From an uncultured Alistipes sp. (GTDB taxonomy: Bacteria > Bacteroidota > Bacteroidia > Bacteroidales > Rikenellaceae), in the NCBI GenBank assembly GCA_937911745.1, contig CALDPX010000008.1, positions 3,248-67,247 on the forward strand: a stretch of 64,000 nucleotides of DNA, given 5' to 3'. Numbering within the stretch: the first letter of the stretch is position 1; every line of letters begins with the position of its first letter. The position numbers were made by a program, and so were the translations under genes. Below, piece by piece: positions 18,604-25,885 of this stretch. Under the pieces are notes generated by a model. The model ran no database searches, had not been told where the DNA came from, and saw only the letters and a list, made by a program, of their open reading frames with translations.

Positions 18604-20301
18604 ATGAAAACCACAAAATACATCGCACTCGTGGCTCTGGCAGCGGCACTCTTCGGCTGCAAGGACCCCGAACTGACCGAAACACGCTATCTCGCCTCTG
18701 CAACAACCACCGCAAGGCTCTACACCCTCAACGAGGAGGGTACTGCCCTCGACCCGGCGGGCGACTTTGCAAGGGGCAGCAGTGTGGTGGCATATCCCAA
18801 CAATTTTAGGCGTGCGGGCGACGACCGTTACATAAAGGTGCTCTTTGAGGGCTCGGAGTTCTACGTTCACGAGAGCGCGTTGGTGCTCACGCCCCGCGAG
18901 GCTGTCAGGGAGCAGACCATATGGGTGCGCACTCCCGCAACCCTCATTGCCGACCCCGAGCGTTCGACCATTGCGGGTTTTGCGGACAAAAACACCGAAC
19001 TCACCGTTCTCGGCTACGACTCGCTGAGGGCAGACGGCAGTGTTGCAACCTACCGCGTAAGGGTTGGCGAGAGTGGCGAGGGTTACATATATGGCAAATA
19101 TACTGTCTTTACCCCCGAAGAGGCTGCGGGGCGCTACAAAGCCGACCTCTACGACCCCATACACAGCAAAGTCAAAAACTCCTTCGGTGGTGGCAAGGCT
19201 ATCGGTTGCGACTTCTACCCCGTAGAGAAGCCCGCCTTCGAGCACAACCCTATGCCCAAGGCGTGTTACTCGCTCTATCTGAATGCGGGTACCAATGTGC
19301 TGAAAAACATTGAGGCTTACATTGCCCTCGCCAAAGAGAGTAAGATAAACACCTTTGTCATCGACATCAAGGACAACGAGAGTCCCGGCTATAAGGCAGA
19401 TGCTATGGCTACCTACTCGCCCACCAACCACAAGCGTGCGGGCGACAAGGAGGCTCTCTATCGCAAGGTTGTCGCTCGTCTGCACGAGGAGGGTTTTTAT
19501 GTTGTGGGTCGTATCACTTGTTTCAAGGACTCCTATTTCGTTAAGGACAACCCACAATGCGCCATCACCGAGAAGGCTACGGGCGAGCCTTTCAAGCACA
19601 ACAAAGCCTATTGGCCCAGCGGTTTCGATAGGAGGGTTTGGGAGTTCAATGTGGCTCTGGCTAAGGAGTCGGTAGAGAAGTTCGGCTTCAACGAGATAAA
19701 CTTCGACTATGTACGCTTCCCTGACCGTATGACCAAGGTGGAGGATATTGTCGACTACCACAACCGCTATGGAGAGAGCAAGGTGCAAGCCATACAGCGT
19801 TTTGTGCAGTACGCCTGCGATGAGATACACAAGGTGGGTGCTTACGTCTCTATTGACGTCTTTGGCGAGAGCGCCAACCCCGGCTACACCACCGCCTATG
19901 GTCAGTATTGGCCCGCCATCAGCAACGTAGCAGATGTCATTAGCGGTATGCCCTACCCCGACCACTTCTCCAACGGCTACTATGGCATACAGAAGCCCTG
20001 GAATAACCCCTACGAGATTCTCTACGAGTGGGGCAAGCGAGTGCAGGGCAGGCAGCAGGTAACGCCCACGCCAGCCGTTGTGCGCACCTGGGTGCAGGCT
20101 TACAATGTGATGCGCCACGTTGATAGGAACGGCATTGCCTACGATGCCGAGAACGTAGAGAAGGAGATTAGAGGACTCTACGCCGCAGGTCTTACGGGTG
20201 GCTACATCACTTGGCTCGCCTCATCCAACATCGAGAAGTACAAACAGCAACTTGGTGCTTTCCAGAAAGATTACTACGCCGAGTGGTTGCTTGGCGAGTA
20301 G
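18604..20301 (+). CDS. DUF4015 putative glycosidase lipoprotein
   Basis: 565 residues. Lipobox (LFGCKDP); an N-terminal region of about 180 residues with SH3-like repeats (ATTTARLYTL...); then a TIM-barrel of the DUF4015 'putative glycoside hydrolase' family. Typical segments are INTFVIDIKDNESPGYK, EGFYVVGRITCFKDSY, FGFNEINFDYVRFP and GAYVSIDVFGESA; the Asp residues in DIKD and FDYVRFP are likely catalytic-site positions. Family members are related to polysaccharide-cleaving barrels but the substrate is unknown. A terminator follows. Confidence 0.85.
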   Translation: MKTTKYIALVALAAALFGCKDPELTETRYLASATTTARLYTLNEEGTALDPAGDFARGSSVVAYPNNFRRAGDDRYIKVLFEGSEFYVHESALVLTPREAVREQTIWVRTPATLIADPERSTIAGFADKNTELTVLGYDSLRADGSVATYRVRVGESGEGYIYGKYTVFTPEEAAGRYKADLYDPIHSKVKNSFGGGKAIGCDFYPVEKPAFEHNPMPKACYSLYLNAGTNVLKNIEAYIALAKESKINTFVIDIKDNESPGYKADAMATYSPTNHKRAGDKEALYRKVVARLHEEGFYVVGRITCFKDSYFVKDNPQCAITEKATGEPFKHNKAYWPSGFDRRVWEFNVALAKESVEKFGFNEINFDYVRFPDRMTKVEDIVDYHNRYGESKVQAIQRFVQYACDEIHKVGAYVSIDVFGESANPGYTTAYGQYWPAISNVADVISGMPYPDHFSNGYYGIQKPWNNPYEILYEWGKRVQGRQQVTPTPAVVRTWVQAYNVMRHVDRNGIAYDAENVEKEIRGLYAAGLTGGYITWLASSNIEKYKQQLGAFQKDYYAEWLLGE

Positions 20302-20357
20302 GCATCAGCATAGAACACTACAAACACCACGCCATAAAGGGCAAAGTTCCCCTAATA

Positions 20358-20395
20358 AAGCCAAAAGATTTTAATAAAATCTTTTGGCTTTTTTT
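20358..20395 (+). terminator. Intrinsic terminator after the DUF4015 gene
   Basis: Stem AAGCCAAAAGATTTT with its complement, then a T run. Confidence 0.85.
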
Positions 20396-20480
20396 CTTCG
20401 TAGGGCACAAACTTTGCTGTCCATAGAGTGAAAAACAAGTTATAGTTTACACCAAAAACTCTCAAAACACTCTAAGGATT

Positions 20481-21101
20481 ATGAAACGCATTGTATTACT
20501 CTTGGTCGGCACACTGCTGACCGTCTGGGCGGCAGACGCTCAACTCTTAGGCTTTGGAGCACGCCTCGGTATAGGCACCGGCTCCTACGAATTCGACTCA
20601 GTGAGCATTGAGGGTGGAACTCTCGAACCCGCAGGCGACAGGGTTAGCGGCTATCAGGCGGCTCTCTTTATGAGGCTCTCCATCCCCACTTTCATCTACA
20701 TCCAACCCGAAGTGCAGCTCTCACAAAGAGATTACATATTCGGTATTAAGTACCCCGCCGAGCCCAAAGAGTTCAAAACTATCCGTACCTATCGGGTGGA
20801 TGTACCTCTGTTGTTTGGCTTAAAGTTGGGAAATCTAAGACTCTTTGGTGGTCCCGTATGGCGCATCGGAGCAAAACAATATGCCAAAGGGGGCAATACA
20901 CCCTTCGACATCACATTCAACAACAACGATATAGCAGCAGTTGGTGGCGTTGGTGTGGAGTTCGATGGCGTGGTTCTCGAAGTGCGATACACAAGTTACC
21001 TCGAACAAACCTCTTCGGAGGTAATGGTAGCCTCACAAGAGGAGCTGCTGAAAGTCAAACACGACGGCACGGTGCAGATAAACTTCGGTATCTTCTTCTA
21101 A
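20481..21101 (+). CDS. PorT-like outer-membrane beta-barrel protein
   Basis: 206 residues with a signal peptide (LLVGTLLTVWAADAQ), followed by alternating amphipathic strands with Tyr/Phe at ends (FGARLGIGTGSYEF, FIYIQPEVQLSQRDY, GVVLEVRYTSYLEQ) and a terminal barrel strand (GTVQINFGIFF). This fits the small 'porin family / PorT' barrels of Bacteroidetes. It has its own upstream terminator and shares a downstream terminator with cardiolipin synthase. Role unknown. Confidence 0.8.
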   Translation: MKRIVLLLVGTLLTVWAADAQLLGFGARLGIGTGSYEFDSVSIEGGTLEPAGDRVSGYQAALFMRLSIPTFIYIQPEVQLSQRDYIFGIKYPAEPKEFKTIRTYRVDVPLLFGLKLGNLRLFGGPVWRIGAKQYAKGGNTPFDITFNNNDIAAVGGVGVEFDGVVLEVRYTSYLEQTSSEVMVASQEELLKVKHDGTVQINFGIFF

Positions 21102-21134
21102 CGGAACAGCCCCAAAAATCTCGAACTTTGGATT

Positions 21135-21169
21135 AAAAAAATCCTACTCCTTTCGGGAGTAGGATTTTT
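21135..21169. terminator. Bidirectional terminator between the barrel gene and cls
   Basis: Stem ATCCTACTCC/GGAGTAGGAT flanked by an A run on the left and a T run on the right; serves both converging genes and touches the cls stop codon. Confidence 0.85.
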
Positions 21170-22625
21170 AGAATAGAGGTCCGAGCAGACGCGCCACAGG
21201 CTCCATTAGTTTGCTCATACGCGAGCGTTGAGCCCACCTCTCGGCAGTGATCTCCTCGGCATCTTTCAGATCGTCGAAGAAGACATCTCGCATACGGCAC
21301 GAGGTGTCGTTGTCGTATATGAGTGCCTGCACCTCGAAATCGTCGTTGAAGGAGCGGTAGTCGAAGTTTGCAGAGCCTATGGTGCACAATTCGTCATCTA
21401 TGACAATAAACTTCGAGTGGTTGAAACCCTTGCGGTAGAGGTAAACCTTCACGCCCGCCTCCAAGAGCGCATCGACATATGAATATCCAGCCCAAGCAAC
21501 CACCAAGTTGTCGCCCCTGACAGGTATGAGGAGGCGAACATCCACACCACTCAGTGCTGCCACACGCAAAGCCGTCAGCATAGCGTCATCTGGCAGCAGA
21601 TAGGGGGTAGAGATGTAGGCGTATCGTTTTGCCTTGCCGAGGGCCGCAAAGTAGGAGTGTTTGATGGCGGCATACTTTGAGTCAGGACCCGAAGTGGCAA
21701 TCTGTATGGGGCACAACTCATCAACCTCCGAGGGCGGGAAGTAGCGTGCATTATCGAGCGTCTCGCCTTCGGTAACAAAAGCCCAATCGGCAACAAAGAC
21801 AGTCTGCATCATAGCCACAGCCTCGCCCTCCACACGAATATGTACATCGCGCCAAATGCCTCCCCTAACGCCATCGACATACCTATCGGCAATGTTCATA
21901 CCGCCCGTATAGCCCACCTTGCCGTCAATGACCACAATTTTGCGGTGGTTGCGGTAGTTTGCAAGACTCGAAAAGCGTGTGAAAAAGACGGGCATAAAAC
22001 TCCTCACATCCACCCCCGCCTCTTTGAGGCGTTTGATATCCCTGTTGCGCAGAGCCCTACCACCAACGCTGTCGTAGATTACTCTCACCTCCAAGCCCTT
22101 AGCAACACGCTCGGCAAGTATGGGAAACATCTCTTCGAAGAGTTTGCCACTCTCGATGCCGAAAAACTCTATGTGGAGGAACTTCTCGGCACGCCTCATA
22201 TCCTCAAACAGGCGGGGGAAACATTCCTCGCCATTGTTGAGTATCTCGATGCGATTGTGGAGTGTCAGTGGGGCGTGATTGTTGTTGAGAGTGAGAGTTA
22301 TGAGGCTACGGTCCGACTCGTCAAAGTCGACTTCCTTGGGAAATTCTTGCAGCTGGTCGCCACACAACTTGCTTATGAGTTTGTGGTCGAAGAGTTCCTT
22401 GTGCATAAAGGTACGCTCTTTGCGGTGGTTGCGCCCGAAGGCAAGAAATAGAATCATACCACCCACAGGAAACATAGTAATGACCATAATCCACGCCAAA
22501 GTCTTGATAGGTTCACGCCTATCGGCAATCACAGCCACAACGGTCAGAACGACAAAAACAGTATAGGTGAACGATATTATCGTCCATAAATCCGTGAAGC
22601 CGAAAGTGCCGTTGCTCAGAAACAT
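21168..22625 (-). CDS. cls: Cardiolipin synthase
   Basis: 485 residues from the ATG at 22625. A longer frame to 22706 adds a non-conserved stretch and covers the plus-strand promoter region, so the shorter start is preferred. Two N-terminal membrane segments (TDLWTIISFTYTVFVV, AWIMVITMFPVGGMILFLAF) precede two phospholipase D motifs: HRKIVVIDGKVGYTGGMN and HSKFIVIDDELCTIGSANFD. It condenses two phosphatidylglycerols to cardiolipin at the inner membrane. Confidence 0.93.
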   Translation of the reverse strand: MFLSNGTFGFTDLWTIISFTYTVFVVLTVVAVIADRREPIKTLAWIMVITMFPVGGMILFLAFGRNHRKERTFMHKELFDHKLISKLCGDQLQEFPKEVDFDESDRSLITLTLNNNHAPLTLHNRIEILNNGEECFPRLFEDMRRAEKFLHIEFFGIESGKLFEEMFPILAERVAKGLEVRVIYDSVGGRALRNRDIKRLKEAGVDVRSFMPVFFTRFSSLANYRNHRKIVVIDGKVGYTGGMNIADRYVDGVRGGIWRDVHIRVEGEAVAMMQTVFVADWAFVTEGETLDNARYFPPSEVDELCPIQIATSGPDSKYAAIKHSYFAALGKAKRYAYISTPYLLPDDAMLTALRVAALSGVDVRLLIPVRGDNLVVAWAGYSYVDALLEAGVKVYLYRKGFNHSKFIVIDDELCTIGSANFDYRSFNDDFEVQALIYDNDTSCRMRDVFFDDLKDAEEITAERWAQRSRMSKLMEPVARLLGPLF

Positions 22626-22667
22626 AGCGTTGTTTTTTGGGGTATGCACCACAAATTTAGCACAAAT

Positions 22668-22698
22668 TTTGTTTATTTGAAAAAGATGGTTACCTTTG
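22668..22698 (+). promoter_or_regulatory. Bacteroidetes promoter for greA
   Basis: TTTG at 22668-22671, a 19-bp spacer and TACCTTTG at 22691-22698, a full match to the TTTG-N19-21-TAnnTTTG consensus. It predicts a greA leader of about 130 nt. Confidence 0.6.
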
Positions 22699-22737
22699 TG
22701 ACACATTTAAGGGCAATTACGCAAAAAAGGTATTGGG

Positions 22738-22774
22738 TTTCGACCTCCCCGGGGTCGGAATTCATCTTTTTTTT
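22738..22774 (+). other. Terminator-like hairpin in the greA leader
   Basis: TTTCGACC pairs with GGTCGGAA around a 7-base loop; a run of eight T follows six bases later. Either an early terminator (attenuator or small RNA end) or chance. Confidence 0.35.
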
Positions 22775-22834
22775 CGCGCCTGCCCAAGCGGTGAAAAACA
22801 ATAAATACTAACATAAAAAAGAGACAAAAAAACT

Positions 22835-23311
22835 ATGGCAAACGAAACAATTGTTCTGACCAAAGAGGGTTATAACAAATTAAGAGCCGAATTGGACCAG
22901 TTGCGTATTGTTGAGCGACCCAAAGCAGCCGATGCTATCGCTGAGGCTCGCGACAAAGGCGACCTCTCGGAGAATGCTGAGTATGACGCAGCAAAAGAGG
23001 CACAGCGCAATCTCGAAGAGAAAATTATGCGTATGGAGATGATGCTCGCCAATGCACGCATCATCGACGAGTCACACCTCGATATGAGCAAGGTGCAGAT
23101 TCTCAACAAAGTGCGCATCCGCAATACTAAGACCGGTGCTGAGATGGAATACACCTTAGTAGGCGACCACGAGGCAAACCTGATGGAGGGTAAACTCTCG
23201 GTGGAAACCCCCATTGGTCACGCACTGCTCGGTCACAAGAAGGGCGACAAAGTGGAGGTTCAGGTACCCGTTGGTATTATGGAGTTCGAGATTCTCGACA
23301 TCTCCATCTAA
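22835..23311 (+). CDS. greA: Transcription elongation factor GreA
   Basis: 158 residues, normal length. The N-terminal coiled coil carries the family segments LTKEGYNKLRAELDQL and ARDKGDLSENAEYDAAKEAQ, whose acidic tip (Asp/Glu) acts in RNA polymerase's secondary channel; the C-terminal FKBP-like domain has TLVGDHEANL and PIGHALLGHKKGD. It rescues backtracked polymerase by stimulating transcript cleavage. Monocistronic, between its own promoter and a strong terminator. Confidence 0.97.
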   Translation: MANETIVLTKEGYNKLRAELDQLRIVERPKAADAIAEARDKGDLSENAEYDAAKEAQRNLEEKIMRMEMMLANARIIDESHLDMSKVQILNKVRIRNTKTGAEMEYTLVGDHEANLMEGKLSVETPIGHALLGHKKGDKVEVQVPVGIMEFEILDISI

Positions 23312-23335
23312 TCCACCATCCCACCACCACAAACA

Positions 23336-23367
23336 AAAACTCGACATTTTTTGTGTCGAGTTTTTTG
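23336..23367 (+). terminator. Intrinsic terminator of greA
   Basis: Stem AAACTCGACA/TGTCGAGTTT with a T run. Confidence 0.85.
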
Positions 23368-23429
23368 TTTCATAGCACCCTGAAAATCAAGTTATTAGCA
23401 TTTGCGGTGAAAAAAAGTGCAAAAAATTA

Positions 23430-23597
23430 ACGCTTGCGTGCAACGAATTGCCCCCCTTTTGCATCTATAAGTCAAGGAGGTCGCCTTTCTCTCCCTTTGG
23501 TGACCAGCCTACCAACTTCAAAATAGGATATGTGCGATGTGTGGCGCACATATCAGTTAAAAGAGCCCGTTTTGTCTTAAACGGGCTCTTTCTTTTG
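23430..23597 (+). ncRNA. Candidate small structured RNA
   Basis: Successive hairpins are followed by a terminator and no reading frame: GGTCGCC/GGTGACC at about 23479-23507, a 10-bp stem GATATGTGCG/CGCACATATC at 23528-23555, then the terminator below. It lies after greA's terminator, so it needs its own promoter, which I could not identify. It could be a 6S-like or unknown RNA; the call rests on structure only. Confidence 0.3.
23563..23597 (+). terminator. Intrinsic terminator without an upstream gene
   Basis: Stem AGAGCCCGTTT/AAACGGGCTCT followed by TTCTTTT. It lies 250 bp after greA, which already has a terminator. Confidence 0.75.
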
Positions 23598-23666
23598 TCC
23601 AACGTCAAACGGTCACGGACTAACATCCCCCCCCAAAAAAAAATATCAGAGAACGGAGGGATTTTT

Positions 23667-23852
23667 GGCGTCAGAGTGACACATTTGTGCAGGGATTTCC
23701 CACAACCGTATTAATTGCTACGCCAAAGCACCCGCTGGTTCCGAGTGTATATCGTGAGGCGAATAGTAGGCGCACAAGAAAATCCCCTCCGCAGGCGTCA
23801 GAGAGACGCTTTTGTGCAGGGAAGCCCCACAACAGTAAAACGAATAGAACGC
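23667..23852 (+). repeat. Two direct copies of a 58-bp GGCGTCAGAG element
   Basis: Copies at 23667-23724 and 23794-23852 share GGCGTCAGAGnGACnC, TTTGTGCAGGGA and CCCACAAC in order. The opening is itself palindromic (GCGTCAGAG.GACGC), and a reverse copy of that opening occurs at 60725-60739. The gene-free stretch 23312-23956 holds these, the candidate RNA and palindrome P-C. Confidence 0.6.
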
Positions 23853-23859
23853 GATGGAT

Positions 23860-23950
23860 GCTAGGCATACGAGAAAGCGGAGTCCGCAGTTTACTTGACG
23901 TAAATGAGGACTCCGCTTATCGAAGTATAACGCCGCAGACGCGCGTTATA
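23860..23950. repeat. Long palindrome P-C next to the OmpA/TPR stop
   Basis: Inner arms CGAGAAAGCGGAGTCC and GGACTCCGCTTATCG flank the family centre GTTTAC..GTAAATGAG. It ends 7 bp from the stop codon of the minus-strand lipoprotein gene. Its outer arms are less well preserved than in other copies. Confidence 0.7.
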
Positions 23951-23956
23951 TTAGTT

Positions 23957-25705
23957 TTACATAGTCTGCATCAACTCATAGAACTCAATATCATTCTCAG
24001 CCTGAGCCTTCAACTCGGGTTTGGCAGCGATTGCGCTCTTCAAGTAAGCAGTTGCCTTCTCTACGTCACCCTCGCGGTTTGCGATGATGGCACGGATGTA
24101 ATCAGCATCTGCACCCTTAACCTCTGCGATGGCAGCCTTTGCACCCTCAACGTTGTTGTCGCAAAGTTCAGCAACTGCAAGGTTGTAACCGGTGAGTTTG
24201 GTCTTAGCCTCCTGATAGTTACCCTCTGCAAGTGCGAGAGCGCCCTCGGTAGCCTTCACAGCCTCTGCATCGGCACTTGCGAGATACTTCTTAGCATTCT
24301 CCAAGTCACCCATTGCGAGTGCTACGGCAGCAAGGTTACCAGCAACTACGGGCTCAGCCTCGGCTTTCTCGAAAGCAGCCTTTGCCTCGGGCAGTTTGCC
24401 TACGATAGCATAGCAAACACCAAGGTTGTTGTATGCACGAGCGTCATCATATTTGGTTGCAGCTTTCTCGTAGATGGCGGTCTTCTCAGCAACATTGTCG
24501 GTAAGGGTTGCAGCGTGCAAAAGGTGCTCTGCATCGAGGCAGTCGCAGCCTTTCTTTGCAGCCTCCAAGATCTCCTCGTCGGTCAAACCTGCGTAGGTAG
24601 CCTCAACAGCGAAACGGGTGCGACGCAACTGGGGAAGAATCTCCTCTGCCAACACTTTGAATACTGCGCTCATATTCTGAATCTCCTGGTCGCGCTCAAC
24701 GGGCGAAGAGTACATTTGCAGAACATTGAGAATGAGGTCTTTGTCCTCGATATCGGAGTTCTCAACCAAGGTCTTGAAACCATCCCAATCCTCGCCATAG
24801 GAAGCGATCTCATAGTTCAAACCCTCAACGCCTTTGAGCTGTTTTTGCATAGCCTTAGCACCAGTTTTACTACGCTGCTCCGAGAGTTTGTTATTGAATT
24901 TCTCAGGACCGTCGGGCGAAGCGTAACCCGAAGCATAAACATTACCAAGTGTGGTGCGCTCTGCTGTGCTGTTGGTAGCAACAAACTCTTTGAAGAGAGC
25001 AACCTGCTCGCTGGTAAGCTGGTTCTTGCGAACATTAGACGAGTTGATTTGGTATTTAATCTCAGCCTCGGCGCTCTTAACCGAACTGCGCTCGAAGTTA
25101 CCCTCAGCCATGGTGTAGTGACCATTGTTGGGAGTAGCAACCTTACCCTCAACAACTGCTACCTCCTCAACGGGAGCAGCAACCTCTTCGCTCTTGGCAG
25201 CGTTGCCAACACCCTGTGCAAGCGACTGAACGGCGTTGATACCTTTGGCTGCTGCGATGGTAGCCCAAGGTGTGAAGTCGGGCATCTCTTTGCACTCATC
25301 AAAGCATTTAGCCTCAACACGCAACTCCAAAGTACCTACCACACCTTTGTCGAAGGGGAAAGAGATGTGCTGGGTGTAAGAACCACCCTCAAAACGGCTG
25401 ATGGCTGTGTAGTTACCTACAACATCCTCGCCCTGAACATATTTGGGTGCGCAAGCAATCTCCTCCGAACCGTAAACAAATACGGGGGTGATTTTCAAAA
25501 TGGTCTCCTCATCGAAAAACATCTCAGGGAAAGTTACGGTAATGTCAGCCTCAACGGTCGAGCCTTTGAGGGTCAATACCTCAGGTACGCAGGTTACCTG
25601 AATTTGGTCCTGCTTTTTCTGCATTTTCTCATAGCACTCGCCACAGCCAACCAACATAGTTGCAACCATCGAAAGTACCAGACTTACAGTAGCCAATCTT
25701 TTCAT
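23957..25705 (-). CDS. OmpA-like lipoprotein with TPR repeats
   Basis: 582 residues. Lipobox (MLVGCGECYE), a beta-rich N-terminal part (about 25-150), an OmpA-like central region containing NVYASGYASPDGPEKFNNKLSEQR (its central part is typical of the peptidoglycan-binding fold), and a C-terminal series of TPR units (ARAYNNLGVCYAIVGKLPEA, VALAMGDLENAKKYL, GALALAEGNYQEAKTKL). Likely an outer-membrane or periplasmic cell-envelope protein. Probable leader hairpin and TATCTTTG promoter upstream; palindrome P-C just downstream. Confidence 0.85.
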   Translation of the reverse strand: MKRLATVSLVLSMVATMLVGCGECYEKMQKKQDQIQVTCVPEVLTLKGSTVEADITVTFPEMFFDEETILKITPVFVYGSEEIACAPKYVQGEDVVGNYTAISRFEGGSYTQHISFPFDKGVVGTLELRVEAKCFDECKEMPDFTPWATIAAAKGINAVQSLAQGVGNAAKSEEVAAPVEEVAVVEGKVATPNNGHYTMAEGNFERSSVKSAEAEIKYQINSSNVRKNQLTSEQVALFKEFVATNSTAERTTLGNVYASGYASPDGPEKFNNKLSEQRSKTGAKAMQKQLKGVEGLNYEIASYGEDWDGFKTLVENSDIEDKDLILNVLQMYSSPVERDQEIQNMSAVFKVLAEEILPQLRRTRFAVEATYAGLTDEEILEAAKKGCDCLDAEHLLHAATLTDNVAEKTAIYEKAATKYDDARAYNNLGVCYAIVGKLPEAKAAFEKAEAEPVVAGNLAAVALAMGDLENAKKYLASADAEAVKATEGALALAEGNYQEAKTKLTGYNLAVAELCDNNVEGAKAAIAEVKGADADYIRAIIANREGDVEKATAYLKSAIAAKPELKAQAENDIEFYELMQTM

Positions 25706-25776
25706 AATGTTTTGATTTTCTGATGTTTATTATTGTTATTACTAAATTTCGTTCTCGCGAACCTCTCTTTGTGCCG

Positions 25777-25816
25777 ATAGTGGTTTAGCGCGGCATTTGC
25801 CGTCCTACACCACTAT
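25777..25816 (-). promoter_or_regulatory. Stem-loop at the 5' end of the OmpA/TPR mRNA
   Basis: Outer stem ATAGTGGT/ACCACTAT and inner GGCA/TGCC. It begins about where transcription should start, given the box at 25825-25832, so the mRNA would start with a hairpin, as in stabilised ompA-type messages. Confidence 0.5.
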
Positions 25817-25824
25817 ACGACTAA

Positions 25825-25832
25825 CAAAGATA
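25825..25832 (-). promoter_or_regulatory. -7 box of the OmpA/TPR gene
   Basis: Reverse strand TATCTTTG, matching TAnnTTTG, about 120 bp ahead of the ATG at 25705. No clear -33 element. Confidence 0.5.
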
Positions 25833-25885
25833 TATGTTTTTTTCAATAAAACGTTCCCTTCAAGGAAAAAAACAGCCACTCAGCG

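Noticed and set aside
23687..25723. 678-codon plus-strand open frame
   Set aside because: Opposite the OmpA/TPR lipoprotein and begins inside repeat DNA.
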